64,000 nucleotides of DNA from Nocardioides silvaticus (GCF_003160695.1 NZ_QGDD01000012.1:36804-100803); one strand, 5' to 3'. Counted from the stretch's first letter, positions 7,224 to 15,105 are shown. Numbers and translations: made by a program. Notes: generated from the letters alone by a model not told the origin.

Positions 7224-8384
7224 TCAGCCGCGGTTGCGGACCCGCTCGACCGAGGTGATCGTCGCCGTGCTGCGGTCGCAGGTGACGACGTCGCCGGTCC
7301 GGCGGTGGTGCTTGCACCGGATCGTCGTCACCCGGTCGAACCCGGGGCCGCCGCCGATGGCGAAGGTCCCCCGCAAGCCCGCGAACTCCACCCGGTCGTT
7401 GCCCGCGCCCATGGCGACCGTGTGTCGTCCCTGGAGGAGCGAGACCCGATCGTCGCCCGGCCCCATCGCGATCCTGAGTCGGGGCCCGTTGGCGCCGTCC
7501 GACAGCAGGTCGTCGCCAGGCCCGCCGCTCGCCCGACCCCGGGCCAGCTCGAGGCGGTCGTCCCCGCCGAGGCCGAAGACCCGGTCCCGACCGAAGTCTC
7601 CGTCGAGGTGGTCGTCGCCCTCCGTGCCGACGATGAGGTCGTCGCTGCCGCTGCCCTCGTAGCGCTCGAACCCTTCGAACGTGTCGGGGACGTCGGTGCC
7701 GGTGCCTTCGACGACGCCCGCCTGCACGCGCAGCACGATGCCGGCGCGGGACGGCCCGTGGTCGAGGGTGTCGCGGCCGGGCCCGCCGATGGACTCGTCG
7801 GCACCCGAGGCACCGTCGTCCCCGCGGACCGAGGAGTAGATGCGGTCGTTGCCGGGACCGGCGTCGACGTGGTCGGCACCGTCGACGAACGGGTCCGAGT
7901 AGCGCCCGACCCGGTCCACTCCGTCGCCGTCCAGCAAGTCGCCGCCGGCCCCGCCCTCGACGACGTCGTCGCCGCTGCCGCCGATCATGACGTCACGGAA
8001 CGCGCTGCCGACGATCTCGTCGGACCCCGGCCCGCCGCTGATCTCGGTCGAGTACCCGCGGCGGGCCTGCGCGGCGGAGGCGTCGACGTGGTCGTCGCCC
8101 GCGTCGCCGTTGACGAGCGCGTAGCGGATGGTCGGGCTCAGGCAGATCGAGTCGTTCCCGCCGAGTGCGTCATACACAGCCCCTTCACCGACGAGGACCA
8201 CGACGTCGTCGCCGGCCGTGCCCGTCTGCGCCTGGTGCGAGGCGTCGACCTCCGTCGCCGGCAGGCCGTTGCACGTCGCACCCGGCGGGTCGCCCCGTTC
8301 TCCGTCGGCAAGGCTCCATGCACTGCCGGCACCGGCAGCCGACACTCCGACCAGAACAGCGACCCCGAGCAGCGCACGCCTCAT
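7224..8384 (-). CDS. secreted calcium-binding RTX-repeat (hemolysin-type) protein
   Basis: This is a 386-residue exported protein. It has a signal peptide (MRRALLGVAVLVGVSAAGAG, probable cleavage near residue 25). The body holds repeated glycine/aspartate nonapeptides of the GGxGxDxxx type, for example GGPGSDEIVGS, GGSGDDVVEGG, GTEGDDHLDGD and GGPGDDLLSDG, which form calcium-binding parallel beta-rolls. There is no catalytic domain. Four cysteines (one near residue 38, one in SICLS, two near the C-terminus) may form disulfides. It stands alone, convergent with the transglutaminase gene 4 nt away. Its role outside the cell is unknown. Confidence 0.85.
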   Translation of the reverse strand: MRRALLGVAVLVGVSAAGAGSAWSLADGERGDPPGATCNGLPATEVDASHQAQTGTAGDDVVVLVGEGAVYDALGGNDSICLSPTIRYALVNGDAGDDHVDASAAQARRGYSTEISGGPGSDEIVGSAFRDVMIGGSGDDVVEGGAGGDLLDGDGVDRVGRYSDPFVDGADHVDAGPGNDRIYSSVRGDDGASGADESIGGPGRDTLDHGPSRAGIVLRVQAGVVEGTGTDVPDTFEGFERYEGSGSDDLIVGTEGDDHLDGDFGRDRVFGLGGDDRLELARGRASGGPGDDLLSDGANGPRLRIAMGPGDDRVSLLQGRHTVAMGAGNDRVEFAGLRGTFAIGGGPGFDRVTTIRCKHHRRTGDVVTCDRSTATITSVERVRNRG

Positions 8385-8406
8385 GGCGCGATTGTGCCCT
8401 ACGGGG

Positions 8407-8829
8407 TTAGCCGACGAGGCCGGCCTTCCGCTCGACTCGCAGCACCGCGAGCTCGTGCTCGACGTCGCCGGTCATCGCCGCGGCGAGCCGGAGGTGCGGC
8501 AGCGCTTCCTGGTGGCGCGACTGGCGCTCGAGCGCCCGGCCCAGCGCGTGCTGCGCCCAGGCGTCGGACGGGTCGTCGGCGACCAGCTCGGTGAGCTCGT
8601 CGGAGGCCTTCACCAGTTGGGCGCGCATCGAGTAGGCCCAGGCCCGCATCAGCCGCAGGCCGCGGTTGGTCGGGTCCTGCTCCAGCGCCGGCTCGAGCAC
8701 CTTCAGCGCCTGGCTCGGTGCGCGTCGTACGAGCAGGTCGTGGGCGGTCCGGTAGGCGTCCTCGGGACGCGACTCCGCACCCGGGAAGACGACGCCGGGG
8801 GCCTGCAGGGTGGTGACCTTCTCGATCAT
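8407..8829 (-). CDS. tetratricopeptide-repeat-like small protein
   Basis: This is a cytoplasmic protein of about 140 residues. The segments EDAYRTAHDLLVRRAPSQAL, KVLEPALEQDPTNRGLRLMR and LTELVADDPSDAWAQHALGR have the alternating helix pattern and the Ala/Gly/Pro positions of TPR repeats (about three). ATG 8829 is preferred to an upstream ATG at 8865, because the extra residues (MESTGPGICSPS) look unlike a protein start. TPR proteins mediate protein-protein contacts; no partner can be named. It lies just upstream of and divergent from the RNase P RNA gene. Confidence 0.75.
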   Translation of the reverse strand: MIEKVTTLQAPGVVFPGAESRPEDAYRTAHDLLVRRAPSQALKVLEPALEQDPTNRGLRLMRAWAYSMRAQLVKASDELTELVADDPSDAWAQHALGRALERQSRHQEALPHLRLAAAMTGDVEHELAVLRVERKAGLVG

Positions 8830-8898
8830 GCTGGGTGAACAGATCCCGGGCCCCGTTGATTCCACCTGCGGGGGGCCCTACCCACTACCCTGCTGCGT

Positions 8899-9269
8899 GG
8901 ACGGGCCGACCGGGTGACCGCGTGGCCGTCCCTGGCGACAGGGTCGGTCCCGAGGAAAGTCCGGGCTCCACAGAGCAGGGTGGTGGGTAACACCCACCCG
9001 GAGCAATCCGCGGGAAAGTGCCACAGAGAACAGACCGCCCCGCTGCCTCTCGAGGGAGCGGAGCAAGGGTGAAACGGTGGAGTAAGAGCCCACCAGCGCC
9101 CCGGGCGACCGGGACGGCTCGGCAAACCCCACCCGGAGCAAGGCCAGACAGTGTGCGCTCGAGGGCTGCTCGCCCGAGCACACGGGTAGGCCGCTGGAGG
9201 TCGCCGGCAACGGCGGCCGTAGATGGATGGTCACCGATCACAGAACCCGGCTTACAGGTCGGCCCGTCC
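8899..9269 (+). ncRNA. rnpB: RNase P RNA, bacterial type A
   Basis: This is the catalytic RNA that removes the 5' leader of pre-tRNA. The 5' GGACGGGCCGACC pairs with the 3' GGTCGGCCCGTCC to form P1. The conserved GAGGAAAGTCCGGGCTCC follows, and the 3' conserved region includes ACAGAACCCGGCTTACAG. The 371-nt length is typical. The ends are set by the P1 helix and could differ by a few nucleotides. Confidence 0.95.
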
Positions 9270-9282
9270 CCCTCTGAGCCGC

Positions 9283-9325
9283 GATGACGCTGCGATCAAC
9301 CATCTTCAGTCCGCACAGCGTCATC
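9283..9325 (+). terminator. hairpin just after rnpB, possible terminator
   Basis: GATGACGCTG (9283-9292) pairs perfectly with CAGCGTCATC (9316-9325) across a 23-nt loop, starting 14 nt after the RNase P RNA. There is no U-tract, so it may act as a 3'-end processing stop rather than a classical intrinsic terminator. Confidence 0.4.
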
Positions 9326-9717
9326 GACCTTCGGAGCTGGCGGCAGGGCCCGGCCGAAGCGACACCGCGAGACCGTTGCCCGTCAGTTGACCCGTGGGGG
9401 ATGAGCGTAGCCTCGAGAGTCCGAGTCGCCGATCGGGTCACGGCACCCCTGGTCTCCGGCACCGTGCCGCTTGTTACGGCAGCGATGAGCCTAGGAACGG
9501 CTCCAGTGAGGCCCAGCGATGGCTGATATTCCGCCCGATCCTGACCGCCCTGACGTCGTTCTCGAGTGGCGCCGCCGCGGCGATGTCATCGAGAGCTCGT
9601 CCCTTCTGGCCTCGGTCGGGACGTCGCTACCGACAGTAGCTCGAGGCCGTTCCTCTTCCTGGCTCTCGGCGCCGGCCGACGGCGAGACCGACGGCTCGGT
9701 GGCCAGGGAGACGACGA

Positions 9718-9750
9718 CCGCCCCACCCAGGTTGTCTCTGGGTGGGGCGG
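9718..9750. terminator. 13-bp perfect hairpin, terminator-like
   Basis: CCGCCCCACCCAG pairs exactly with CTGGGTGGGGCGG across a 7-nt loop. It is very stable and has no T-run on either side, a form often seen in high-GC actinobacteria. It could act in either direction. Confidence 0.4.
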
Positions 9751-9932
9751 TCCACCTTGGTCGGTCTCGACGGCACGGGGGCTCGACCAGCCGAGACCTA
9801 GCCGAAACAGCACACCCGGGCGGCCGATTCGGTTGCCAGGGCTCTACCCGTGCCAGATGTGGTCAGACGGGTTCCGGCTCGGCGGGCGACCGCACGACGA
9901 TCGCGCACGCGCGCAGCGTGCCAAGTCGTCAT

Positions 9933-9968
9933 CGACCCCCGGCCTGTGATCCCCAGGGCCGGGGGTCG
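9933..9968. terminator. 12-bp perfect hairpin, terminator-like
   Basis: CGACCCCCGGCC pairs exactly with GGCCGGGGGTCG across a 12-nt loop. It is 11 nt from the next hairpin, so the two form a tandem pair. Confidence 0.4.
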
Positions 9969-9979
9969 TAGCGTTTCAA

Positions 9980-10016
9980 CCGCTCACCCCGGTCAGGCAT
10001 CGGCCGGGGTGAGCGG
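9980..10016 (+). terminator. 13-bp perfect hairpin followed by CCTT, terminator-like
   Basis: CCGCTCACCCCGG pairs exactly with CCGGGGTGAGCGG across an 11-nt loop. It is the second of a tandem pair and lies 130 nt before the next gene, so it would insulate that gene from upstream transcription. Confidence 0.45.
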
Positions 10017-10145
10017 CCTTGAGCCCCCGTGCTGATTCGGAGCCCGGCGCTAGCCGGATTGGTCCGGCGTACGCAGGAGGCACAGGTCGCCCCGTATCCC
10101 CACCCGCTGACGGGGGCACGCCGACGGCACCGCCAGAATCAGCGC

Positions 10146-11192
10146 ATGCACCCCGTGATCGACGTGCTCGACAGCTTCGTCGCCGCCGGCACCGAGCCCG
10201 GCGGAGCGCTCTGCGTGATTCGCGACGGTGAGGTGGAGATCGAGCACCAGGTCGGCACCCGCGACGGCGTCCGGCCGTGGGACGCGGAGACGCTGGTGAT
10301 GACCTACTCCGTCGCGAAGCCGTTCGCGGCGTTGACGGTGCTGACGGCGGTGGCGGAGGGCGCGCTCGGGCTCGACCAGCGGGTGGCCGAGGTCTGGCCG
10401 GAGTACGCCGCGGCGGGCAAGGAGGCGACGACCGTGCGCCAGGTGCTGTCGCACGCGGCGGGCCTGCCGAGCTTCCCGGAGGCCGCCGCCGACCTCGAGT
10501 ACGACGACCGCGCGGCGCTGGTCGCGCTGCTCGCGGCTGCCGCGCCGGAGCACGAGCCCGGAGCGGCCGTGGCCGAGCACGCCCTCACCTACGGGCACCT
10601 CCTCGACGAGATCCTCCGCCGCGCCACGGGCGAGGACCTGGCCGACCGCTTCGCCGGGATCGCGGCGCGCCACGGCTGGGACGTGCACCTGCGGGTCTCC
10701 CCTGCCGACCTCGGTCGGGTGGCCGACGTCGTGGTGGGTGACCCGACGTGGGCGCCGACGTACCTCGCCGACCCGCGCTGGGGACCGGCGCTCGGCCGGC
10801 CGGCGGGGCTGCTCGACGCGGACGTGCTCAACTCCGAGCGGTTCCGCACCACCAGCTTCCCGGCGATCGCGATGCACGCCTCGGCCCGGGGACTCGCCCG
10901 GTTCTACTCCGACCTGATGGCGCCCGACGGGGCGGTCGCGGCGCTGCTGGGGCCAAAGCTGCACCAAGCCTTCATCGGCCCGGCCGCCAGCGGGCACGAC
11001 CTGGTGCTTGGCCGCGAGGTCACCTGGACCCTCGGGTTCCAGGTCGACGACGAGGACATCGGCATGGGTGGCGCCGGCGGGTGCGCCGCGTGGTGGTCGC
11101 TCCAGAACGACCACGCCGTCGGCTACGTCACTCGCGGACTCGGCGGCCACGACCGCGTCGAGGCTGTCTGGGACGCGCTGGAGCAGGGCTGA
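10146..11192 (+). CDS. serine hydrolase, beta-lactamase / penicillin-binding-protein-like
   Basis: This 348-residue protein belongs to the class C beta-lactamase-related family. The nucleophile motif SVAK (SxxK, about residues 57-60) is clear. A tyrosine motif LTYGH (about 149, in place of YxN) and a late GMGGAGG resembling the third (HTG-like) motif follow. Such proteins are often esterases or D-aminopeptidases rather than true lactamases. No signal peptide is visible, so a cytoplasmic location is likely. ATG 10146 is chosen because CAGAAT lies 6 nt upstream. It is monocistronic, behind tandem hairpins. Confidence 0.85.
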   Translation: MHPVIDVLDSFVAAGTEPGGALCVIRDGEVEIEHQVGTRDGVRPWDAETLVMTYSVAKPFAALTVLTAVAEGALGLDQRVAEVWPEYAAAGKEATTVRQVLSHAAGLPSFPEAAADLEYDDRAALVALLAAAAPEHEPGAAVAEHALTYGHLLDEILRRATGEDLADRFAGIAARHGWDVHLRVSPADLGRVADVVVGDPTWAPTYLADPRWGPALGRPAGLLDADVLNSERFRTTSFPAIAMHASARGLARFYSDLMAPDGAVAALLGPKLHQAFIGPAASGHDLVLGREVTWTLGFQVDDEDIGMGGAGGCAAWWSLQNDHAVGYVTRGLGGHDRVEAVWDALEQG

Positions 11193-11212
11193 GCCAGCCG
11201 CTGCGGCAAGGG

Positions 11213-11341
11213 TCAGCGCAGGACGCGGTGGTCGCCGCGCGAGCTCTGGACGTAGACCGTCCGGCGTCGTGGAGCTCGGTAGAGGACGGCGAAGCCGAGG
11301 ACCATGAGGCCGACGAGCACGAGCGAACCGAGCAGGAGCAT
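11213..11341 (-). CDS. 42-residue single-pass membrane microprotein
   Basis: This is a short open frame reading MLLLGSLVLVGLMVLGFAVL and then a basic tail RAPRRRTVYVQSSRGDHRVLR. One strong transmembrane helix is followed by a positively charged cytoplasmic end. It lies 48 nt downstream of the M23 lipoprotein gene on the same strand, with a perfect 7-bp inverted repeat in the gap, 4 nt before the ATG. No family is recognised. The hydrophobicity pattern is protein-like, but expression is unproven. Confidence 0.5.
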   Translation of the reverse strand: MLLLGSLVLVGLMVLGFAVLYRAPRRRTVYVQSSRGDHRVLR

Positions 11342-11344
11342 GCA

Positions 11345-11362
11345 GTGACAGTTGCCTGTCAC
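11345..11362. repeat. perfect inverted repeat GTGACAG-TTGC-CTGTCAC
   Basis: Seven paired bases flank a 4-nt loop, placed between the stop of the M23 gene and the start of the membrane microprotein. As RNA it would hide the microprotein's ribosome-binding region; as DNA it could be an operator. Confidence 0.45.
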
Positions 11363-11389
11363 CGGATCCGCAAACGTGTGGGACGGCTC

Positions 11390-12106
11390 TCAGCCCCGAA
11401 GATCCGCCTCGAGGAGGAGCCACTCCGCGGGATCGACGGCCGTGCTCACCGAACCTCCCGCAGGGCGGACCTCGAAGTGCAGGTGGCATCCGTCGGGGGC
11501 GCCGGAGTCGGAGGCGAGGGCGATCCGCTGCCCCGGCTCGACCCGCTCCCCCGGCTGCACGAACACCTCGCTCGTGTGACCGAGGAGCACGTCGTACCCA
11601 CCGGCGATGCGCAGCCGGACCGGGTCGTCGCCGTACGCCGTGCCGGGTGACCCGGGCGCGTCCAGCGGCAGCACCTCGCCCGCTGTCCCGGCCCGCAGCG
11701 TCGTGCCGCAGGACATGGCGACGTCGATGCCGTGGTGGAATCCCTGGTCCCCCGGGCAGCGCGGGTCGGGGCTGTACCAGGGCGCGGTGTTGCAGCCGAA
11801 GCCGATCATCAGGCGGTGCGCGCCGGCGAACCAGGGTGAGCGGTACCAGCGGCGGTCGTCGACGTAGAACTCCCAGCGCGGGTCCGGGTCCTTCTCGCGG
11901 TGCTGCGGCGGCGGCTCCGGGCTGGGCGCCGGCGGCGGGGTCACGGTCGTCGCAACGGTCGCGGGCGGCGCGTCCGACGTCGTCGGCGTCGCGCGGACAC
12001 TCGGCGTCGAGCCGCCCGACGTCTCGTCGGTTTCCTCGGCCACGCACCCGACGACCATCACCACGAGCAGCGCAGCAGGCATCAGCGCGGTCGCAGCCCT
12101 ACGCAC
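11390..12106 (-). CDS. M23 (LytM-type) metallopeptidase lipoprotein
   Basis: This is a 238-residue exported protein. The N-terminus has a lipoprotein signal ending VVMVVGC (lipobox Cys about residue 21), then a Thr/Pro-rich linker (about 25-70). The C-terminal M23 domain has the zinc-ligand motif HxxxD in HHGIDVA and the HLHFE catalytic motif. M23 enzymes cut peptidoglycan cross-links or serve as non-catalytic activators; here both metal motifs are intact. GTG 12106 overlaps the stop of the upstream 2H-phosphoesterase gene, so translation is coupled. Anchoring to the outer face of the membrane is inferred. Confidence 0.88.
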   Translation of the reverse strand: MRRAATALMPAALLVVMVVGCVAEETDETSGGSTPSVRATPTTSDAPPATVATTVTPPPAPSPEPPPQHREKDPDPRWEFYVDDRRWYRSPWFAGAHRLMIGFGCNTAPWYSPDPRCPGDQGFHHGIDVAMSCGTTLRAGTAGEVLPLDAPGSPGTAYGDDPVRLRIAGGYDVLLGHTSEVFVQPGERVEPGQRIALASDSGAPDGCHLHFEVRPAGGSVSTAVDPAEWLLLEADLRG

Positions 12107-12629
12107 CGGTCAGCTTCCAGTCGGCGAGGACGTGACAGCCGCCCTCCTCGTACCAGTGCAGCTCGAGCCGGTCGGCCCGGCAGCGCACCGGCAGCACGTC
12201 GCCGATCAGCGCGCGGGTCGAGGCGATCGACACCGTGTCGGAGATCGAGTCGAGGGTGACGTGCGGGGCGACGTCGAACTGGCCGGCGTACGGCGGGCAC
12301 TGCGGGAACGCCTTCCACAACGCGTGCGTGAGCGCGGCGAAGGGCGCGGCCGGCTCGGGCGCCGCGACGATCCAACCCGTGTCGAACGCGATCACGTCCC
12401 GCAGCTCGTAGTCGAACGGCGCAGTCGCCGCCGCCACCCGGCCGACGAGGGCGAGGTCGGCGGCGGTGGGCCTGCGGACGTACGGCGCCAGCGCGGTGAT
12501 GTGGGCGTGGGTGAAGGCCGGGTCGGTGGCCACCCACCCCGGCTCGTAGTGCACCCAGCGGCTCCGGACGAACGGCTCGAGCTCGGGAACGGGCACGACC
12601 AGGACGGTGTGGCCGGGCTCGTGCGTCAC
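12099..12629 (-). CDS. 2'-5' RNA ligase / 2H phosphoesterase superfamily protein
   Basis: This 176-residue protein has the two signature motifs of the 2H superfamily: HITAL (about residues 43-47) and HVTLD (about 126-130). Each His-x-Thr pair forms half of the active site, which acts on 2',5' or cyclic phosphodiester bonds. The substrate is unknown. The start is GTG 12629 (the frame reads MTHEPGHT), with CATCCT 6 nt upstream, suggesting a leaderless mRNA. The M23 gene follows with overlap, which is an unexplained pairing of RNA-type and wall-type functions. Confidence 0.82.
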   Translation of the reverse strand: MTHEPGHTVLVVPVPELEPFVRSRWVHYEPGWVATDPAFTHAHITALAPYVRRPTAADLALVGRVAAATAPFDYELRDVIAFDTGWIVAAPEPAAPFAALTHALWKAFPQCPPYAGQFDVAPHVTLDSISDTVSIASTRALIGDVLPVRCRADRLELHWYEEGGCHVLADWKLTGA

Positions 12630-12762
12630 GCCGACAGGATGTCAGGTCGGGCGCGGTTCTCGAATCCGGTGACGACGTCTCCCCAATGCAACCTTCGGAC
12701 CGCCCACAGCGTCATCTTGGTTGCCTGGCCCCTCGGCCAGGGCGCTCCAGAAAGGCAAGCCA

Positions 12763-12879
12763 GTGACGACGAACGTCAACCAGGTCGACGAGACCACCGA
12801 GCCGTCGGAGATGTCCGGCATCGTGCTGGTCCTCTCCCTCATGGCCGTCCTCCTGCTGCTGGTGCTGCTGGTCGCCTGA
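12763..12879 (+). CDS. 38-residue single-pass membrane microprotein upstream of cobT
   Basis: The frame reads VTTNVNQVDETTEPSEMSG and then a Leu/Val-rich helix (about residues 20-38) ending at the stop. It is an acidic, hydrophilic outside or cytoplasmic head on a C-terminal membrane anchor. A purine-rich AGAAAGG lies about 8 nt before GTG 12763, a good ribosome-binding site. A 7-bp hairpin (CCTGGCC/GGCCAGG, 12724-12741) precedes it. The cobT promoter hexamer begins 17 nt after its stop. No family is recognised; the tail-anchor design looks deliberate. Confidence 0.6.
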   Translation: MTTNVNQVDETTEPSEMSGIVLVLSLMAVLLLLVLLVA

Positions 12880-12896
12880 CCCGGTCGGAGGGGCGA

Positions 12897-12902
12897 TAGG
12901 TT
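12897..12902 (+). promoter_or_regulatory. -10 hexamer of leaderless promoter for cobT
   Basis: TAGGTT is 6 nt before ATG 12909. It gives cobT-cobS their own promoter, with no room for a cobalamin riboswitch leader. Confidence 0.55.
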
Positions 12903-12908
12903 CCCACC

Positions 12909-13967
12909 ATGGCCGATCGCCCCTCCTCGACCGGGTCCCCCCTGCCCCCGCCCGACCCCGCGGTCGCGGCCGCCGCCGCCGACCGGCTCGCTGGTCTCGC
13001 GACGCCCGCCGGTGCGCTCGGCCGGCTCGGCGACCTCGCCGTCTGGTTGTCCGCCACTCAGGGGCAGGTGCCGCCGGACCCGCTCACCGACGTCCGGCTC
13101 GTCATCTTCGCCGGGGACCACGGCGTGGCCCGCCACGGCGTCTCGGCGTACCCGCCGGAGATCACCGGCGCGATGGTGCGCACGTTCGTCGCCGGCCGGG
13201 CCGGCGTCTCGGCGCTGGCGGCCGCGCACGACGTCAGCGTCCGCGTCCTCGACCTCGGCGTCGACGACGACCTCGAGGACTTGGCGCCCGAGGTCCGGGC
13301 GCGGAAGGTACGGCGCAGCAGCGGCCCGATCCACCTCGAGGACGCGCTGACAGCGGAGGAGACCCGGCAGGCTCTCGAGGCCGGCCGCGCGATCGCCGAC
13401 GAGGAGATCGACGGCGGCGCGCAGCTGCTGCTGAGCGGTGACATGGGCATCGGCAACACGACACCGGCCGCCGCTCTGGTCGCGGCGGCCCTCGGCCTGC
13501 CGGCTGCCGAGGTGACCGGCCGCGGCACCGGCGTCGACGACGCCACCTGGCAGCACAAGGTGGGGGTCATCCAGCAGGCGCTGGACCGGGCCGGCGACCG
13601 GGTGCTCGACCCTGTCGCCACCCTGACCGCGCTGGGCAGCGCCGATCTCGCGGCCACGACCGGCTACCTCGTCCGCGCCGCCGAGCGCGGCGTCCCCGTG
13701 CTCCTCGACGGCCTGATGTCGGTCGCGTGCGCGCTGACCGCCGACCGGCTCGCGCCCGGGGCGGCGGCCTGGTTCGCCGCTGGTCACCGGTCGACCGAGC
13801 CGGCCCAGACCTTCGCCCTCGCCAAGCTCGGCCTCGAGCCGGTGCTCGACCTCGGCCTGCGGCTCGGCGAGGGGTCCGGCGCGGTCGCCGCGGTGCCGGT
13901 GCTGCGCTCCGCGGTGGCGGTGCTGCGCGACGTGGCGCTGCTCGCGGACCTGCTCCCACCCGAGTGA
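12909..13967 (+). CDS. cobT: nicotinate-nucleotide--dimethylbenzimidazole phosphoribosyltransferase
   Basis: This enzyme activates the lower base of cobalamin: nicotinate mononucleotide plus 5,6-dimethylbenzimidazole gives alpha-ribazole 5'-phosphate. The 352-residue length is normal. Diagnostic segments are VIFAGDHGVARHGVSAYP (about 61-78), GDMGIGNTTPAAAL (about 178-191) and the C-terminal LDLGLRLGEGSGA, which carries the catalytic glutamate. It is read from a leaderless promoter and overlaps cobS by four bases (GTGA). With cobS, cobU and cobQ it covers the late steps of B12 assembly. Confidence 0.95.
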   Translation: MADRPSSTGSPLPPPDPAVAAAAADRLAGLATPAGALGRLGDLAVWLSATQGQVPPDPLTDVRLVIFAGDHGVARHGVSAYPPEITGAMVRTFVAGRAGVSALAAAHDVSVRVLDLGVDDDLEDLAPEVRARKVRRSSGPIHLEDALTAEETRQALEAGRAIADEEIDGGAQLLLSGDMGIGNTTPAAALVAAALGLPAAEVTGRGTGVDDATWQHKVGVIQQALDRAGDRVLDPVATLTALGSADLAATTGYLVRAAERGVPVLLDGLMSVACALTADRLAPGAAAWFAAGHRSTEPAQTFALAKLGLEPVLDLGLRLGEGSGAVAAVPVLRSAVAVLRDVALLADLLPPE

Positions 13968-14740
13968 CGGTGTCGACGTCCCGCCCGGCCGTCCTCGGCC
14001 GCAGCCTGCGGCTGTCCGTGGGCATGCTGACCGCGGTCCCGGTGCCGGCCGTGCTGCGGGTGACGCCCGCCATCGCGACCGGCGCGATGGTGCTGGCGCC
14101 GTTGGCGGTGCTCCCCCTCGGCGCCGCCGTCGGAGCGATCCTGTGGGCCGGCACCGAGACCACCCTGCCGCCCCTGGCCGTCGCGGTCCTGGCGATCGCG
14201 GCCCTCGCCCTCGGCAGCCGGGCCCTCCATCTCGACGGCCTCTCCGACGTCGCCGACGGACTGACCGCCTCCTACGACCGCGAGCGCTCGCTGGCGGTCA
14301 TGAAGAGCGGCGCCGCCGGGCCGGCCGGGGTGGTGGCGGTGGTGCTGGTGCTCGGGGCGCAGGCGGCCGCGCTGGCGTCGTACGTCGACGACGTGCGGTC
14401 CGCCGTCGTCGCCGGCGCCCTCGTCTGTGCCGCGCGGGCCGCGCTGTGGATCACCTGCGCCAGCCCGGTGCGGCCCGCCCGCCCGGACGGGCTCGGCGCC
14501 ACCTTCACCCGGCGGGTGCCCGGCTGGTGGACCCTGCTCGGCTGGGCCGGCCTCGCCGCCGCCGCGACCATCGTCCATCCCTGGCGCGGCCCGCTCGCCG
14601 TCGGCCTGGCGTTCCTCGTGGTGGTGGTCCTGGTCGTCCGAGCCGCCCGGCGGTTCGGCGGGGTCACCGGCGACGTCTTCGGCGCGGCGATCGAGCTGGC
14701 GCTGACGACGATGCTGGTGGGGTTGGCGGGAGCGGTCTAG
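13964..14740 (+). CDS. cobS: adenosylcobinamide-GDP ribazoletransferase (cobalamin synthase)
   Basis: This is an integral membrane enzyme that joins adenosylcobinamide-GDP to alpha-ribazole (or its phosphate), the last condensation of cobalamin synthesis. It has 258 residues and several hydrophobic helices. The conserved HLDGLSDVADGLTASYDRER segment (about residues 90-109) carries the metal-binding Asp residues. GTG 13964 overlaps the cobT stop; GTG 13970 is an alternative. Its stop overlaps the convergent VOC gene by four bases. Confidence 0.94.
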   Translation: MTVSTSRPAVLGRSLRLSVGMLTAVPVPAVLRVTPAIATGAMVLAPLAVLPLGAAVGAILWAGTETTLPPLAVAVLAIAALALGSRALHLDGLSDVADGLTASYDRERSLAVMKSGAAGPAGVVAVVLVLGAQAAALASYVDDVRSAVVAGALVCAARAALWITCASPVRPARPDGLGATFTRRVPGWWTLLGWAGLAAAATIVHPWRGPLAVGLAFLVVVVLVVRAARRFGGVTGDVFGAAIELALTTMLVGLAGAV

Positions 14741-15099
14741 CCCGCCAGGCAGAGGCAGAACGGGTGGCCGGCGGGGTCGAGGAAGACCCGGAACGTCGTG
14801 CCCGGCTGGTGGGGGTGCTTGGTGGCGCCGAGGGCGAGCGTCGCAGCCTCAGCCTCGTCGAGGTCGTCGACGTCGACATCGAGGTGCATCTGCTGAGGGA
14901 CGGCCTGGCCGGGCCACTCCGGGGCGCGGTAGTCGTCGATGCGCTGGAAGTCGAAGAACCTGTCTCCCGACCGCACCTTCGCCCACCTTGCGTCGTCGTC
15001 GACGGACCACTCCCAGCCGAGCAGCCCGGCGTAGAAGCGCGCCAGGGCGGCCGGGTCGGGGCAGTCGATCACGAACACCGGATTGCGTGCGATAGCCAT
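14737..15099 (-). CDS. VOC (glyoxalase/bleomycin-resistance fold) protein
   Basis: This 120-residue protein has the two beta-alpha-beta-beta-beta halves of the vicinal oxygen chelate fold: PVFVIDCPDPAALARFYAGLLG at the start and QMHLDVDVDDLDEAEAATLALG in the second half, ending with FLDPAGHPFCLCL. His and Glu/Asp positions suitable for metal binding are partly kept. Proteins of this glyoxalase-like subgroup are common in actinobacteria and mostly have unknown substrates. It has its own leaderless promoter and converges on cobS. Confidence 0.82.
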   Translation of the reverse strand: MAIARNPVFVIDCPDPAALARFYAGLLGWEWSVDDDARWAKVRSGDRFFDFQRIDDYRAPEWPGQAVPQQMHLDVDVDDLDEAEAATLALGATKHPHQPGTTFRVFLDPAGHPFCLCLAG

Positions 15100-15105
15100 G
15101 CGGAC

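Larger units (their letters stand above)
9270..10145. other. 876-bp gene-free stretch with four strong hairpins
   Basis: No convincing gene lies between rnpB and the beta-lactamase-like gene. An open frame from ATG 9519 begins plausibly (MADIPPDPDRPDVVLEWRRR) with a GTGAGG ribosome-binding-like sequence, but after about 45 codons it turns into low-quality Ser/Arg-rich sequence read through the hairpins. It may be a decayed gene or chance. The stretch holds four near-perfect hairpins (annotated separately) and could carry an untranslated RNA or the remains of an inserted element. Confidence 0.5.

Noticed and set aside
9519..9971. A 150-codon frame beginning MADIPPDPDRPDVVLEWRRR.
   Set aside because: Only the first 45 or so codons look protein-like, and the rest crosses strong hairpins with Ser/Arg-rich low-complexity translation. 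It is kept as a note on the gene-free stretch, not called as a gene.
9303..12720. Similar stretches CTTCAGTCCGC-ACAGCGTCATC (about 9304) and CTTCGGACCGCCCACAGCGTCATC (about 12690).
   Set aside because: They share an 11-nt exact core only, one copy is half of a hairpin and the other is not, and there is no common context. This is probably chance.
12640..12760. Possible cobalamin riboswitch before cobT.
   Set aside because: No B12-box or expected core is visible, and cobT has a leaderless promoter placed after a separate small gene.
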